From positions 65,969 to 129,968 of the forward strand of contig JAAUZV010000007.1 of NCBI GenBank assembly GCA_014804425.1: a DNA stretch of 64,000 nt. The letters run 5' to 3'. How positions within the stretch are numbered: the first letter of the stretch is position 1; the number at the start of each line of letters is the position of its first letter. Shown in pieces: positions 26,589-34,527 of this stretch. Source of the DNA: Lachnospiraceae bacterium (GTDB lineage Bacteria > Bacillota > Clostridia > Lachnospirales > Lachnospiraceae). A program made the position numbers and the translations under genes. The notes under the pieces are model-generated. The model searched no databases. It was not told the origin of the DNA and saw only the letters and a list, made by a program, of their open reading frames with translations.

Positions 26589-26621
26589 TTGGAACCAGCT
26601 CCTTGTTTTGGTATAATTGAA

Positions 26622-26649
26622 TCATTACACAAATATGCTTTGCGGTCAA
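26622..26649 (-). promoter_or_regulatory. Predicted promoter of the AraC gene
   Basis: On the minus strand TTGACC, a 16-base spacer and TAATGA lie upstream of the start codon. Confidence 0.45.
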
Positions 26650-26703
26650 GTGCAACAGAAAAGTAGAAAATGGTGTTGCTTACAATCCTAAGAGATTAAA
26701 CAG

Positions 26704-26732
26704 TTGTATTTTAGGCAGATATTGTCTATAGT
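26704..26732 (+). promoter_or_regulatory. Predicted promoter of the CE2 gene
   Basis: TTGTAT, a 17-base spacer and TATAGT lie 78 bases before the CE2 start codon. The region between it and the AraC promoter, about 55 bases, would be the natural place for AraC binding. Confidence 0.55.
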
Positions 26733-26809
26733 GAAATTATCCTGTAAATTGTATGTTTGTGCAGGTGTCAGAAGATCAGAAATAAAGGGACATGGAAAAA
26801 GGAGGAAAT

Positions 26810-28111
26810 ATGAAACTTAAAAAAGTGATTTTATCGGTGCTTGCCGTATCAATGTTATTGACTGGCTGTGCGAAAGAGGCGGAGACGGAACCGTCCCAGA
26901 GCGAAAATTTACCGCCGGTAGAGACAGAGGAAACGGATGCAAGCCCGGAAACCGATACATATGAAGGCGATACGGATGCAAGCAATATAGATGAAACCGG
27001 AACAGATGAAAGCAATACAGATGAAACCGGAACAGATGAAACCGATACAGATGAAACCAGAACGTATGAAGCGGAAGAACAGTATGTAAAGATGCTGGGG
27101 CGCACACACAATGAGAACGGTGTTCTGTGGCTGGCGCATTCCGCAAGCGGTGTGGAATTTACGGTAAAAGGAACGCAATGCTCCGTGAAAATCGTCGGTG
27201 ACAGTATGACCGGCGCAGAAGGCAGTCAGGCTCGTTTTGTCGCCTATGTGGACGGTGAGCGTGTCCTGGACGAGATGATAACTCAAAGAGAGGCTGTATA
27301 TGAAATTTTTTCATTCGAGACGGAAAAGGAAGTAACCGTAACGCTGGTGAAGGTATCCGAGGCAGCGAACTCCATTCTCGGTATCGACGAAATCATCGTT
27401 GCCGCCGCAGATCAAATCGCTCCTACGGCGGAAAAGAATTTGAAGATTGAATTTATAGGAGACTCGATAACCTGCGGATACGGCGTTGATGACGAAGACA
27501 GAGATCACCATTTCTCCACCAATACCGAGGATGCCACAAGAGCCTATGCCTATAAGACCGCGCAGCTTCTGGATGTTGATTACAGCCTTGTCTCTTACAG
27601 CGGAAACGGAATTATTTCCGGCTACACCACACAGGGAGTGATAGTGCCGGAGCAGCAGCTTTCAAAAAAATATGAATGTTTTGCGGTAAGTTACGGCAAC
27701 GGCGCGGGCGGATTTAAGGCATCAAGTATCGACTGGGATTTTTCAAGATTTACCCCGGATATCGTAGTTATCAATCTCGGTACAAATGACTATTCTTATA
27801 CGGGCAATGATGAAGAGCTGATCGGTGAGTACATAGAAGCCTATACGGAATTCATCAAGCAGGTTCGCCAAAATAACGCGAACTCGCATATCATATGTAC
27901 CCTCGGAATTATGGGGGCGGAGCTGTACGATGCGATATGCACGGCCGCAGAGAATTACACCGCCGAAACGGGCGATGAGAATATTTCCGTATTCCGTCTT
28001 TCCACCCAGAACGGTTCTACGGGATACGCCGCTGATTGGCATCCCACTGCGGCTACCCATGATATAGCAGCCGCAGAACTGGCAGATTATATCATCGCTC
28101 TGGGTTTCTAA
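26810..28111 (+). CDS. Carbohydrate esterase family 2-like SGNH acetyl esterase lipoprotein
   Basis: The 433-residue lipoprotein has a signal peptide with lipobox LLTGC (Cys20), an acidic Thr/Asp/Glu linker with tandem repeats (about 38-90), a jelly-roll domain (about 91-200) and an SGNH hydrolase domain (about 210-433). The catalytic Ser219 is in IEFIGDSITCGYG, the block III Asn in VVINLGTNDYSYTG, and the C-terminal Asp/His pair in DWHPTAATHD. This jelly roll plus SGNH order is that of CE2 enzymes, which remove acetyl groups from xylan or glucomannan. It would work outside the cell with the GH9 enzyme. AAAGGAGG fixes the start at 26810. Confidence 0.88.
   Translation: MKLKKVILSVLAVSMLLTGCAKEAETEPSQSENLPPVETEETDASPETDTYEGDTDASNIDETGTDESNTDETGTDETDTDETRTYEAEEQYVKMLGRTHNENGVLWLAHSASGVEFTVKGTQCSVKIVGDSMTGAEGSQARFVAYVDGERVLDEMITQREAVYEIFSFETEKEVTVTLVKVSEAANSILGIDEIIVAAADQIAPTAEKNLKIEFIGDSITCGYGVDDEDRDHHFSTNTEDATRAYAYKTAQLLDVDYSLVSYSGNGIISGYTTQGVIVPEQQLSKKYECFAVSYGNGAGGFKASSIDWDFSRFTPDIVVINLGTNDYSYTGNDEELIGEYIEAYTEFIKQVRQNNANSHIICTLGIMGAELYDAICTAAENYTAETGDENISVFRLSTQNGSTGYAADWHPTAATHDIAAAELADYIIALGF
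26925..27068 (+). repeat. Tandem acidic repeat in the CE2 linker
   Basis: GATGAAACCGGAACA/GATGAAACCGATACA-like units of 15 bases recur, encoding DETGT, DESNT, DETGT, DETDT, DETRT. The unit keeps the frame, so slippage would change linker length without breaking the protein. Confidence 0.75.
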
Positions 28112-28276
28112 TTGCCGGTGCGATTACTATGGGCAGTATGATGTCTTTAATTTACATGTGCGATATTTTTCCATCAGGAAATACAATCCTTGTCCATGAC
28201 ATCGGCATAGACTATAATACTATAACAGAGAGAGCAGAGAGCTGTAAGAGGACTTCACATATGGAGGCTGGACTAT

Positions 28277-28444
28277 ATGACAATGCAGATGAAATATCAG
28301 GAAAAATATGAGCAGGGAATAGAACAGGGCATTGAGCGGGGCATTAGAGTCATAATAATTGACGGTATGGAAGATGGTCTGGATCGTGACAAAATTAAAT
28401 CCAAACTGATAAGGCATTTTTCTTTAACGCCGCAAAGGGCATAG
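28277..28444 (+). pseudogene. Remnant resembling the C-terminal tail of an Rpn/PD-(D/E)XK transposase-like nuclease
   Basis: A 55-residue frame too short for the ORF track reads MTMQMKYQEKYEQGIEQGIE and continues with RGIRVIIIDGMEDGLDRDKI. The EQGIEQGIERGIR ladder and the following hydrophobic helix closely resemble the C-terminal tails of Rpn-family recombination-promoting nucleases common in Lachnospiraceae. The catalytic domain is absent; upstream DNA gives only fragments in other frames. No good ribosome binding site precedes it. It is probably a decayed remnant. Confidence 0.45.
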
Positions 28445-28514
28445 GAATATTACAATAAGTATTCATTGGAAGTAGCAGACGGCAGGTTACAGACAGTATA
28501 GGCATTTTGGCAGA

Positions 28515-28557
28515 AAAAACGGTCCGCTGCGGCAGTGAACCGCAGTGAACCGTTTTT
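28515..28557. terminator. Bidirectional terminator between CE2/remnant and the large lipoprotein gene
   Basis: AAAAACGGT pairs with ACCGTTTTT, with an inner TGCGG/CCGCA stem. A and T runs on both sides allow use from either direction between convergent genes. Confidence 0.85.
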
Positions 28558-28599
28558 ATTTATAGATACTAATTCTTAGGAGGCATGTTGTAAATTCCC

Positions 28600-30495
28600 T
28601 CAATCCTCAGCGACAGACTCCGCCCACTCGAGATAGCCAAGTCGTTCCGGATCGAGCATGCCCAGTTCTTCTTCCGTCAGACTATCCACAATTTCCCTTA
28701 CTTTTTTCACAAAGATGAAATCTCTGGCAGTCGCCGGGTCTGAGCTGACTCCGGAAAGACGCGTACCGACCGCTCCGCCGCCCTCTTCGGGATTCAAATA
28801 TCTAAGCAGCCGGTTCACCGCCTTGACCTTGTCCTCTGTTGACATCGTCCACGGGAACGTCATCGGGTCCTTAATGGTGAAATCTACCCAGATAATACCG
28901 CAGTTTTGACCTGTCACCTCTGCCAGTCTCTGCCCAAGTGACAAAACGACAGGATCTTCCATTGTGTAAAACCATGTCTCATCCACCGCATACCCGATCT
29001 GATAGAGCACATCGTTGTCAGGGAACGCGTCGGCAAACCGCTTAAACTCAGGCATAAATCCAAGGACATCATCTAAATCCTCATCATATAATCCCAAAAC
29101 ATCTCCGATGGCGCTTCCGAAGCCCTGACTGTCATTGACAAACAGAATGTCACTTCGATAGGAAGGAGGAAGATACCGGATATTATAGTGCTTCAGGAAA
29201 AGCCTGTACTCCGGATTGATGTCTTTAATATGCCTGTCCCACTGCTCCGCCAAAGCATCGGAGATCGGAAGACCGGCGTCTTCCGTAACGCCATGATACC
29301 ATTCCACATCTACGCCGACTCCCACTACACAAGGATGATCGCCATATTGTGCAAGAACCAGATCGATCAGTGTATCAACATCTGCAAATCCCGGTTCTAC
29401 CTGCAAATAAACCTGAATGCCGTTTTCATCAAAATAGTTAAAATATTCCTCATGGGACAAATGATTTTCACGGGTCGGCTCAGAAAAATAAATATACTGC
29501 TCTGCTAACGCTGCTGTGTCCACATCGTCCGCGGGCAAAAACTCCAGATTGCAGCCCATTCCGCTTAAACTGCCGACGATCCACACCATAGTCGGCTGCG
29601 CAGAGGGGTACCACTCCTGCATCTGATCGGTCACACTTTTCCATTCCTCCGGCACAAGCCATTGATCGCCAAGTCCGTAGACAGAGGAACGGGTTCCCGT
29701 ATAGATCACACGGTCAAGCGCGTTTTCTGGCATACCCAGCGCTTCTCTGAGAATGTAATAATGCTCTACATAAGCCTGCTGAATACTTGTCAGCGCATCA
29801 TACATTTCCGCGACCTCTGCAACCGCGCCGGCATCGTTCACATCCATGCTCAAAATGGCTTCATCCACGCGCTGTCCCGCTTCCAGATTGTTCCTCTTTT
29901 CCTCCTGAAATTGCGGTATCAGATCATTGTACGCCAAAAATTTGCTTTCAAAAAGCGGTACCAGCTCATTAACCGTTTCCTCACCGAGCGCCTCCGCCAA
30001 CTCGTCATATCGCTCTTCCATCAGCCATGTTACACCGCCGTCCTCCACTGCGTCCAACGGCGTATCCCGAATCCACAGATTCAACGTCCGCGCCTCTGCC
30101 ATAAGAAGCAGCTCAAGCGTACCGTCTTCTTCGAGGATTGCCTGTTCCTCCTCTTCCAGCGCGTCAAACAACGATCTTACCAGAGTAACCGGCTCTCTGT
30201 ATTCCGATATTTCCGCTGTCTCAGCGTCAAATCCCTCTCCGTTAATGGCAAGACCTGCAATTGTTTCTCTAACATATGCCGCCTCCTCTGAGAGGTTCGA
30301 AGATACTTCTTCCTCCTGATTGTCGGTTTCATCCGAATTTTCCGGTTCATCCGTGTCCGTTTCCGGTTCCGGATCTGTGACAACCTGCGGCGTTACTCCG
30401 CCGGGATCTTCCTCTTCCTTGCTCTTTCCGCAGCCGGCAAGCACTGCCGTAAACATACAACATGCCAACGTAAGTACTAAAACCTTCTTTCTCAT
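28600..30495 (-). CDS. Large lipoprotein with a possible TIM-barrel domain; function unknown
   Basis: The 631-residue product starts MRKKVLVLTLACCMFTAVLAGC, a clear lipoprotein signal (Cys22). An acidic Asp/Glu linker follows (about 25-60). Residues 65-240 are helical with segments such as VAEMYDALTSIQQAYVEHY, a pattern common in Gram-positive surface proteins. The C-terminal 300 residues (TMVWIVGSLSG, IQVYLQVEPGFADVDTLIDLVLAQYG, VVGVGVDVEWYHGV, DVLYQIGYAVDETWFY, CGIIWVDFTI) alternate strands and helices as in a TIM barrel; the DVEWY and DETW acids could be catalytic. A surface glycosidase is possible but I cannot name a family. AGGAGGGTATACA supports the ATG at 30495; the track begins 35 codons too early. 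Confidence 0.72.
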   Translation of the reverse strand: MRKKVLVLTLACCMFTAVLAGCGKSKEEEDPGGVTPQVVTDPEPETDTDEPENSDETDNQEEEVSSNLSEEAAYVRETIAGLAINGEGFDAETAEISEYREPVTLVRSLFDALEEEEQAILEEDGTLELLLMAEARTLNLWIRDTPLDAVEDGGVTWLMEERYDELAEALGEETVNELVPLFESKFLAYNDLIPQFQEEKRNNLEAGQRVDEAILSMDVNDAGAVAEVAEMYDALTSIQQAYVEHYYILREALGMPENALDRVIYTGTRSSVYGLGDQWLVPEEWKSVTDQMQEWYPSAQPTMVWIVGSLSGMGCNLEFLPADDVDTAALAEQYIYFSEPTRENHLSHEEYFNYFDENGIQVYLQVEPGFADVDTLIDLVLAQYGDHPCVVGVGVDVEWYHGVTEDAGLPISDALAEQWDRHIKDINPEYRLFLKHYNIRYLPPSYRSDILFVNDSQGFGSAIGDVLGLYDEDLDDVLGFMPEFKRFADAFPDNDVLYQIGYAVDETWFYTMEDPVVLSLGQRLAEVTGQNCGIIWVDFTIKDPMTFPWTMSTEDKVKAVNRLLRYLNPEEGGGAVGTRLSGVSSDPATARDFIFVKKVREIVDSLTEEELGMLDPERLGYLEWAESVAED

Positions 30496-30571
30496 TGTAT
30501 ACCCTCCTGTTCTTACTGTAACGATACCTGCCTGTGTGCTAAACTTATTTAAGATTCTTAAATATGTATCT

Positions 30572-30600
30572 ATGATACCACATTTTTTACTCTTTTGCAA
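30572..30600 (-). promoter_or_regulatory. Predicted promoter of the large lipoprotein gene
   Basis: On the minus strand TTGCAA, a 17-base spacer and TATCAT lie about 77 bases before the start codon. Confidence 0.55.
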
Positions 30601-30655
30601 GACCTAACCGATTTCTTACTCTTCCCACATTTATCCACAAAGAGCTGTTACCCCA

Positions 30656-30693
30656 TAAAAATCCCCCAACCATACAAAGTACGGCTGAGGAAT
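30656..30693 (-). terminator. Terminator of the small membrane-anchored protein gene
   Basis: On the minus strand ATTCCTCAGCCGTAC pairs through its whole length with GTATGGTTGGGGGAT, using four G-U pairs, around TTTG and is followed by TTTT. G-U pairs break the stem on the opposite strand, so it is directional. Confidence 0.75.
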
Positions 30694-30749
30694 CTGTTTT
30701 CTTTCATTTCTATTTTGTATCGTTCGGCTTCATTTCGTTTACCTGCAAA

Positions 30750-31193
30750 TCAATCACTGAAATATGCCTCACAGGTATTTCCCTCATACAGGATCTGCAA
30801 TGTTTCAAATTCCGTTACATTGTCCAGCAAAATCATATAGTACTCGCCTTTCCAGGTTGTGTCTCCTAAGTGCGAATAATCCTCTCGTTTCTCATCATCA
30901 ATATAAAATTCCAAATTGTTCAATTGCTGCCACAGCATTTCCTCATTCCGGGGTACCTTGATACAGATCTGTATGTAATCACATTCCCTGTCGTATAAGC
31001 AAAAGTATACTTTATATTTTGAGGAGAGCCGCTCGTTTTTTGTTTCCAAAAATACAACCTGTTTATGGGAAGAAGGGGTCGCAATCAGGTTCTTCTTTTC
31101 TGTAAACTGCAAATAAAGCAGCCACACGACCACAATACATAACAGTAGGAAAAGCAACTTATATTTTGTGTTGGACTTAATAACCGAAGCCAT
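30750..31193 (-). CDS. Small membrane-anchored protein of unknown function
   Basis: The 147-residue protein has one N-terminal membrane segment (LLFLLLCIVVVWLLYLQF) and a beta-rich extracytoplasmic domain with two cysteines in CLYDRECDYIQICIKV and another near the C-terminus (NTCEAYFSD). I do not recognise the family. Either the ATG at 31193 or the GTG three codons earlier at 31202 could start it; the GTG has GGAGATGG directly upstream. The gene has its own strong promoter and terminator, so it is a single-gene unit. Confidence 0.6.
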   Translation of the reverse strand: MASVIKSNTKYKLLFLLLCIVVVWLLYLQFTEKKNLIATPSSHKQVVFLETKNERLSSKYKVYFCLYDRECDYIQICIKVPRNEEMLWQQLNNLEFYIDDEKREDYSHLGDTTWKGEYYMILLDNVTEFETLQILYEGNTCEAYFSD

Positions 31194-31265
31194 TGCCCAC
31201 ACCCCATCTCCATTCTCCGTGCGTTAAAATATTTCCATTTTACTAAAACCCTTATTTTTATACAG

Positions 31266-31294
31266 ATAATACTACAGACTACATGCGTTGTCAA
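31266..31294 (-). promoter_or_regulatory. Predicted promoter of the small membrane-anchored protein gene
   Basis: On the minus strand consensus TTGACA, a 17-base spacer and TATTAT lie about 73 bases before the start codon. Confidence 0.7.
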
Positions 31295-31342
31295 TGCCCA
31301 ATATTATATCACTATAATCAAAACCTCTACTCCTTTCCCATC

Positions 31343-32113
31343 TTACATCAGTTTCCTGTTAAATAACCACACCCCCGCGATCATATGAAAAACCGTAAGC
31401 CCTGCCGTCACACACAATGCCGCCGTGTAATCGCCGGTCACCGTCCCGCCTGTAAGAAGCGGCAGCGACTCAAGCAGATACGCAGGAGAATATGGTTTGA
31501 CCGCCGGGATAAGCCCAAGCAAATAGGACACGGCAAAACTGATTCCAACTGTGAGAATGACCATCGCCGCGGAGTTTGCAAAAGCGGATGCGGGCAGAAT
31601 GACGGACAAAATCCAGATTCCAAAAAACCAAAAGCAAAAAGCGCCGAAAAACAAATGCGCCGCAATCCCGTTATCCCAAAAATAGGCGCTGTACGCGTAG
31701 GTGATCGCAAAGCTGAGAATAGAACCCCCTGTCCATACCGCCGCCACGGCAAGCGCCTTCGCGCCGAGAATGCGTCCGCGCTTCATACCCTTAGCTACAA
31801 TCGGGATCAGCGTTCCTTTCTGCAACTCCCCGACAACGATCCCGCCGAACATAACGACCATGACAAGGAGCATGATCGGCATATTCTTATAAAACTGCGT
31901 CCAAGCAGTCATTGCATCCACTACAATCTCGCCGACCATCATACCACTTTCCGCAAGCTGGTCCGACATCAGCTCCATCAGCCACGGCGTAAGCTTTGCC
32001 ATCGCAGGATTCATCACACCGATCAGGCAAAACAAAAGCAAAAGCAGGAACAGCCGCCCTGACCGCAGCAGCTCCATACCTTCTTTTTTAACAAATGCCG
32101 CCCATTGCCTCAT
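31343..32113 (-). CDS. ABC-2 type permease, YxlG-like
   Basis: The 256-residue protein has six hydrophobic segments (LFLLLLLFCLIGVMNPAMA, MPIMLLVMVVMFGGIVVGEL, ALAVAAVWTGGSILSFAITYAY, FFGAFCFWFFGIWILSVIL, AAMVILTVGISFAVSYLLGLI and a C-terminal one) and the cytoplasmic N-terminus WAAFVKKEGMELLRSGR of ABC-2 permeases. The start overlaps the ATPase gene by four bases (ATGA). With the PLDc_N-type small protein and the ATPase it mirrors the YxlE-YxlF-YxlG set of Bacillus subtilis, known for modulating sigma-Y activity. Here no sigma factor gene is adjacent, so the transported substrate or signal is unknown. Confidence 0.82.
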   Translation of the reverse strand: MRQWAAFVKKEGMELLRSGRLFLLLLLFCLIGVMNPAMAKLTPWLMELMSDQLAESGMMVGEIVVDAMTAWTQFYKNMPIMLLVMVVMFGGIVVGELQKGTLIPIVAKGMKRGRILGAKALAVAAVWTGGSILSFAITYAYSAYFWDNGIAAHLFFGAFCFWFFGIWILSVILPASAFANSAAMVILTVGISFAVSYLLGLIPAVKPYSPAYLLESLPLLTGGTVTGDYTAALCVTAGLTVFHMIAGVWLFNRKLM

Positions 32114-33015
32114 CTGCCTGCCACCTCCATAAATAAATCCTCCAGCGTCGGTTCCGTGCGCTCCATGCGCTCAAGATCAAAAGCGCCGTTCATCAGACAG
32201 CGCCAAAGACCTGTCCTGTCCTCCGCCGCCCCGTTTTCAAGCAGGATACGCTGCGCACTCTCCCTCTTACCGCTTCCGTAAAGACGCAGAAAACGTTCCG
32301 CTTCTTCAGAGGACGCAAATTCCAGCGCAACATTCCCGCCCCGTCTTTTCGCGCGCACCTCCTCAAGCGTTCCGTTCAGAACGATCTTTCCATCATGCAA
32401 AAAAGCAATCCTGTCACAGATGCGTTCCACATCGGACAGGATATGCGTCGAAAAAAGAACCGTCGTCCGCTCCCTGACCGCACGCAGTACCTCTAAAATT
32501 TCTTTCCGCCCGACAGGGTCGAGCGCCGACGTCGGCTCATCACAAATCAACAGCTCCGGACCGTTTAAGAGTGCCTGCGCAATCCCAAGCCGCTGCTTCA
32601 TTCCCCGCGAAAAGCCTTTGATTCTTTTGCTTGCCGTAGTGAGCCCGACCAGCTCAAGAAGCTGCGCGGATCTTTGTCTGATCTCTTCCTTGCGCATGCC
32701 GGTGATCTCACCGCACATGGCAAGATACTCGGTCGGCGTCATAAAGCCGTAAAACTCCGGTACATCCGGCAGATACCCGATATAACGGTTCGTCCGATTC
32801 TGCCCGTATACCACCGGCTCCTCTTTGACAAGGATATCCCCGCCATCCGGCTGTAATAATCCAAGCACCATTTTCATGCACGTCGTCTTTCCCGCCCCGT
32901 TTTGCCCGATAAACCCGAATACGGAATGTTCAGGTACCGAAATACTCACATCGCGCAGAACCTCGCTCGTGCCGAATGCTTTTTTCACATGGGATAACGT
33001 CAGAATATTCATCAT
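32110..33015 (-). CDS. ABC transporter ATP-binding protein, YxlF-like
   Basis: The 301-residue ATPase has Walker A GQNGAGKTT (about residues 39-47), signature FSRGMKQRLG, Walker B LLICDEPTSALD and switch His in STHILSD. The 90-residue C-terminal extension after the core (NVALEFASSEEAERFLRLYG...) is typical of ABC-2 drug or antibiotic exporters. The start was set at the ATG at 33015 that overlaps the preceding stop as ATGA, with AGAGG upstream; the ATG one codon on is equally good. The 25 extra codons in the track overlap the PLDc_N gene and are unlikely. Confidence 0.88.
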   Translation of the reverse strand: MMNILTLSHVKKAFGTSEVLRDVSISVPEHSVFGFIGQNGAGKTTCMKMVLGLLQPDGGDILVKEEPVVYGQNRTNRYIGYLPDVPEFYGFMTPTEYLAMCGEITGMRKEEIRQRSAQLLELVGLTTASKRIKGFSRGMKQRLGIAQALLNGPELLICDEPTSALDPVGRKEILEVLRAVRERTTVLFSTHILSDVERICDRIAFLHDGKIVLNGTLEEVRAKRRGGNVALEFASSEEAERFLRLYGSGKRESAQRILLENGAAEDRTGLWRCLMNGAFDLERMERTEPTLEDLFMEVAGR

Positions 33016-33212
33016 GCATCCTCTTTTCCGAGTATAAAATATAAGATCGGTCCGATAAACTCCATCCCGACGATCACAACGATCAGCCACAGCGTACGGT
33101 TTCCGCGCTTATAATTCCGGTGTGTCAACACATGCCATAACGTAAAACCAAGCAGCGCAAACTGCACGATCACCAATGGGATCAAAAACGGCAGTATCTC
33201 CTGTAAATTCAT
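33012..33212 (-). CDS. Small PLDc_N-type membrane protein, YxlE-like
   Basis: The 66-residue protein is mostly two membrane helices (IPLVIVQFALLGFTLWHVL and TLWLIVVIVGMEFIGPILYFIL) joined by a basic turn THRNYKRGNR. The ending GPILYFILGKEDA matches the N-terminal membrane domain of phospholipase D-type proteins (PLDc_N), here without any phospholipase. Stand-alone versions occur beside ABC transporters as in B. subtilis YxlE. AAGGAGAATATAGGT precedes the ATG. It lies 17 bases after the XRE gene, so all four genes form one operon. Confidence 0.82.
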   Translation of the reverse strand: MNLQEILPFLIPLVIVQFALLGFTLWHVLTHRNYKRGNRTLWLIVVIVGMEFIGPILYFILGKEDA

Positions 33213-33229
33213 ACCTATATTCTCCTTCT

Positions 33230-34360
33230 TTACTTTTCTGCAAGGGACGCCAATTTCCGTTTCAGCCGCAAAAACTCCGCGTCTCCCTCCAACAGCGCAA
33301 AAGCCGGATGCTCCAACGTCTGTCCGAGACTTTCTATTACGAGTTGTCGGCTGCGCGGCGCATGAGGGCCGCTGTCAAGTCTCTCAAACCACTCATTCAT
33401 CCGGTTAAAATAAGCATCTTCGCGCAAAAGAATCTCCGATGTGGACAGCAGCTCCTCGATACAATCAACGTATCGTCCCACACAGAAAAGGACCTTCTCC
33501 TTTTCCCCGCAGACGGCATACGAAACCGCCGCCTGATGAGCGAATTGCGCTATGGCATTCGGATTCAGTTTCATAAGCCCATACGCCGTTTCCACCTGCC
33601 ACACGCGGGAGGTTGTCTCCTCTATCACGGACAGTTCCCCCGCATGGATCGACAAATACTGTCCGGCATTGGCAACAAGCATAAAAATATGGCTGTACAT
33701 GCTGCACTGTGTAAAGCTGTCCGCCATATCCGTATCTCCGCTCATGATATATGCCTGCGTCAGCGCCGTGCCCATCTGCGACATCAATCTGAGCGGATTG
33801 CACACATCCTCCAACAGCGCCACAACCTCATTCGCTTTCCCCTGCATCAGATAGACCGTCGCCCGCATGGCAGCGGCATCGCTGCAAAGCGCCACATCCT
33901 TGCAACAGTTTTCAATGCGCTGGCTTAATCCTGCTGCCGCCTCTAAAATTTTATCCTGCGCCTCCCTGTTCTCCGTCAGCATATAATGATTCAGCCAAAG
34001 CATCCCGATCTGGAACAAAAGCGGATAACAGGAATAATACCGCTTCACATAACCGTAGCTCTCTTCCATGACCTCGCGAAACGGACCCTTGGCAAACTTC
34101 GCCGCAAGCTCCTGATAGATTTTTTGTATCTGCTCCTTTGAAAGCTGCTGATCATACCCGACCAGCTCGTCAATACAGATGTCAAAAAAAGACGCAAGCT
34201 GCGGCAGGATCGTAATATCCGGCATGGTCTGCCCGTTCTCCCATTTCGAGACCGACGCCTTTGTCACACCGACAAAATCCGCAAGCTCTTCCTGCCGGAT
34301 TTTTCTTTCATGCCGCAGCCTCGCGATATTCTCTCCGATATTGAATTGATTTGTATTCAT
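33230..34360 (-). CDS. XRE-family regulator with helical (TPR-like) sensor domain
   Basis: The 376-residue protein begins with an XRE helix-turn-helix (about residues 8-65; IARLRHERKIRQEELADFVGVTKASVSKWENGQTMPDI). The remaining 300 residues are alpha-helical with paired amphipathic helices that resemble a tetratricopeptide array, a common sensor for peptides in Gram-positive regulators. Many cysteines and methionines occur in the helical part. It heads the YxlEFG-like operon and probably controls it. The ATG at 34360 follows GGAGAGGTGACAAA. Confidence 0.85.
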   Translation of the reverse strand: MNTNQFNIGENIARLRHERKIRQEELADFVGVTKASVSKWENGQTMPDITILPQLASFFDICIDELVGYDQQLSKEQIQKIYQELAAKFAKGPFREVMEESYGYVKRYYSCYPLLFQIGMLWLNHYMLTENREAQDKILEAAAGLSQRIENCCKDVALCSDAAAMRATVYLMQGKANEVVALLEDVCNPLRLMSQMGTALTQAYIMSGDTDMADSFTQCSMYSHIFMLVANAGQYLSIHAGELSVIEETTSRVWQVETAYGLMKLNPNAIAQFAHQAAVSYAVCGEKEKVLFCVGRYVDCIEELLSTSEILLREDAYFNRMNEWFERLDSGPHAPRSRQLVIESLGQTLEHPAFALLEGDAEFLRLKRKLASLAEK

Positions 34361-34378
34361 TTTGTCACCTCTCCTCTC

Positions 34379-34407
34379 ATTATCCCCGGCTCTCCGCAAA
34401 AAAACAA
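34379..34407 (-). promoter_or_regulatory. Predicted promoter of the XRE-YxlEFG-like operon
   Basis: On the minus strand TTGTTT, a 17-base spacer and GATAAT lie just before the ribosome binding site, giving a very short leader. Confidence 0.5.
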
Positions 34408-34459
34408 TCGCGCAGCGCGATACTTTGAGAAATTAAATTAACCTATGGGAAACTTATGT

Positions 34460-34500
34460 AAAAAACAACGCCCGACGGATGCGATATGCTCCCGTCAGGC
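34460..34500 (-). terminator. Terminator of the GH3 gene
   Basis: On the minus strand GCCTGACGG pairs with CCGTCGGGC (one G-U pair) and is followed shortly by TTGTTTTTT, 28 bases after the GH3 stop. Confidence 0.8.
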
Positions 34501-34527
34501 GCAGCTTTTATTTCTTATGGACCCTAT

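Noticed and set aside
28129-28311. 60-codon frame before the Rpn-like tail
   Set aside because: There is no ribosome binding site, no recognisable sequence, and it overlaps the remnant in another frame.
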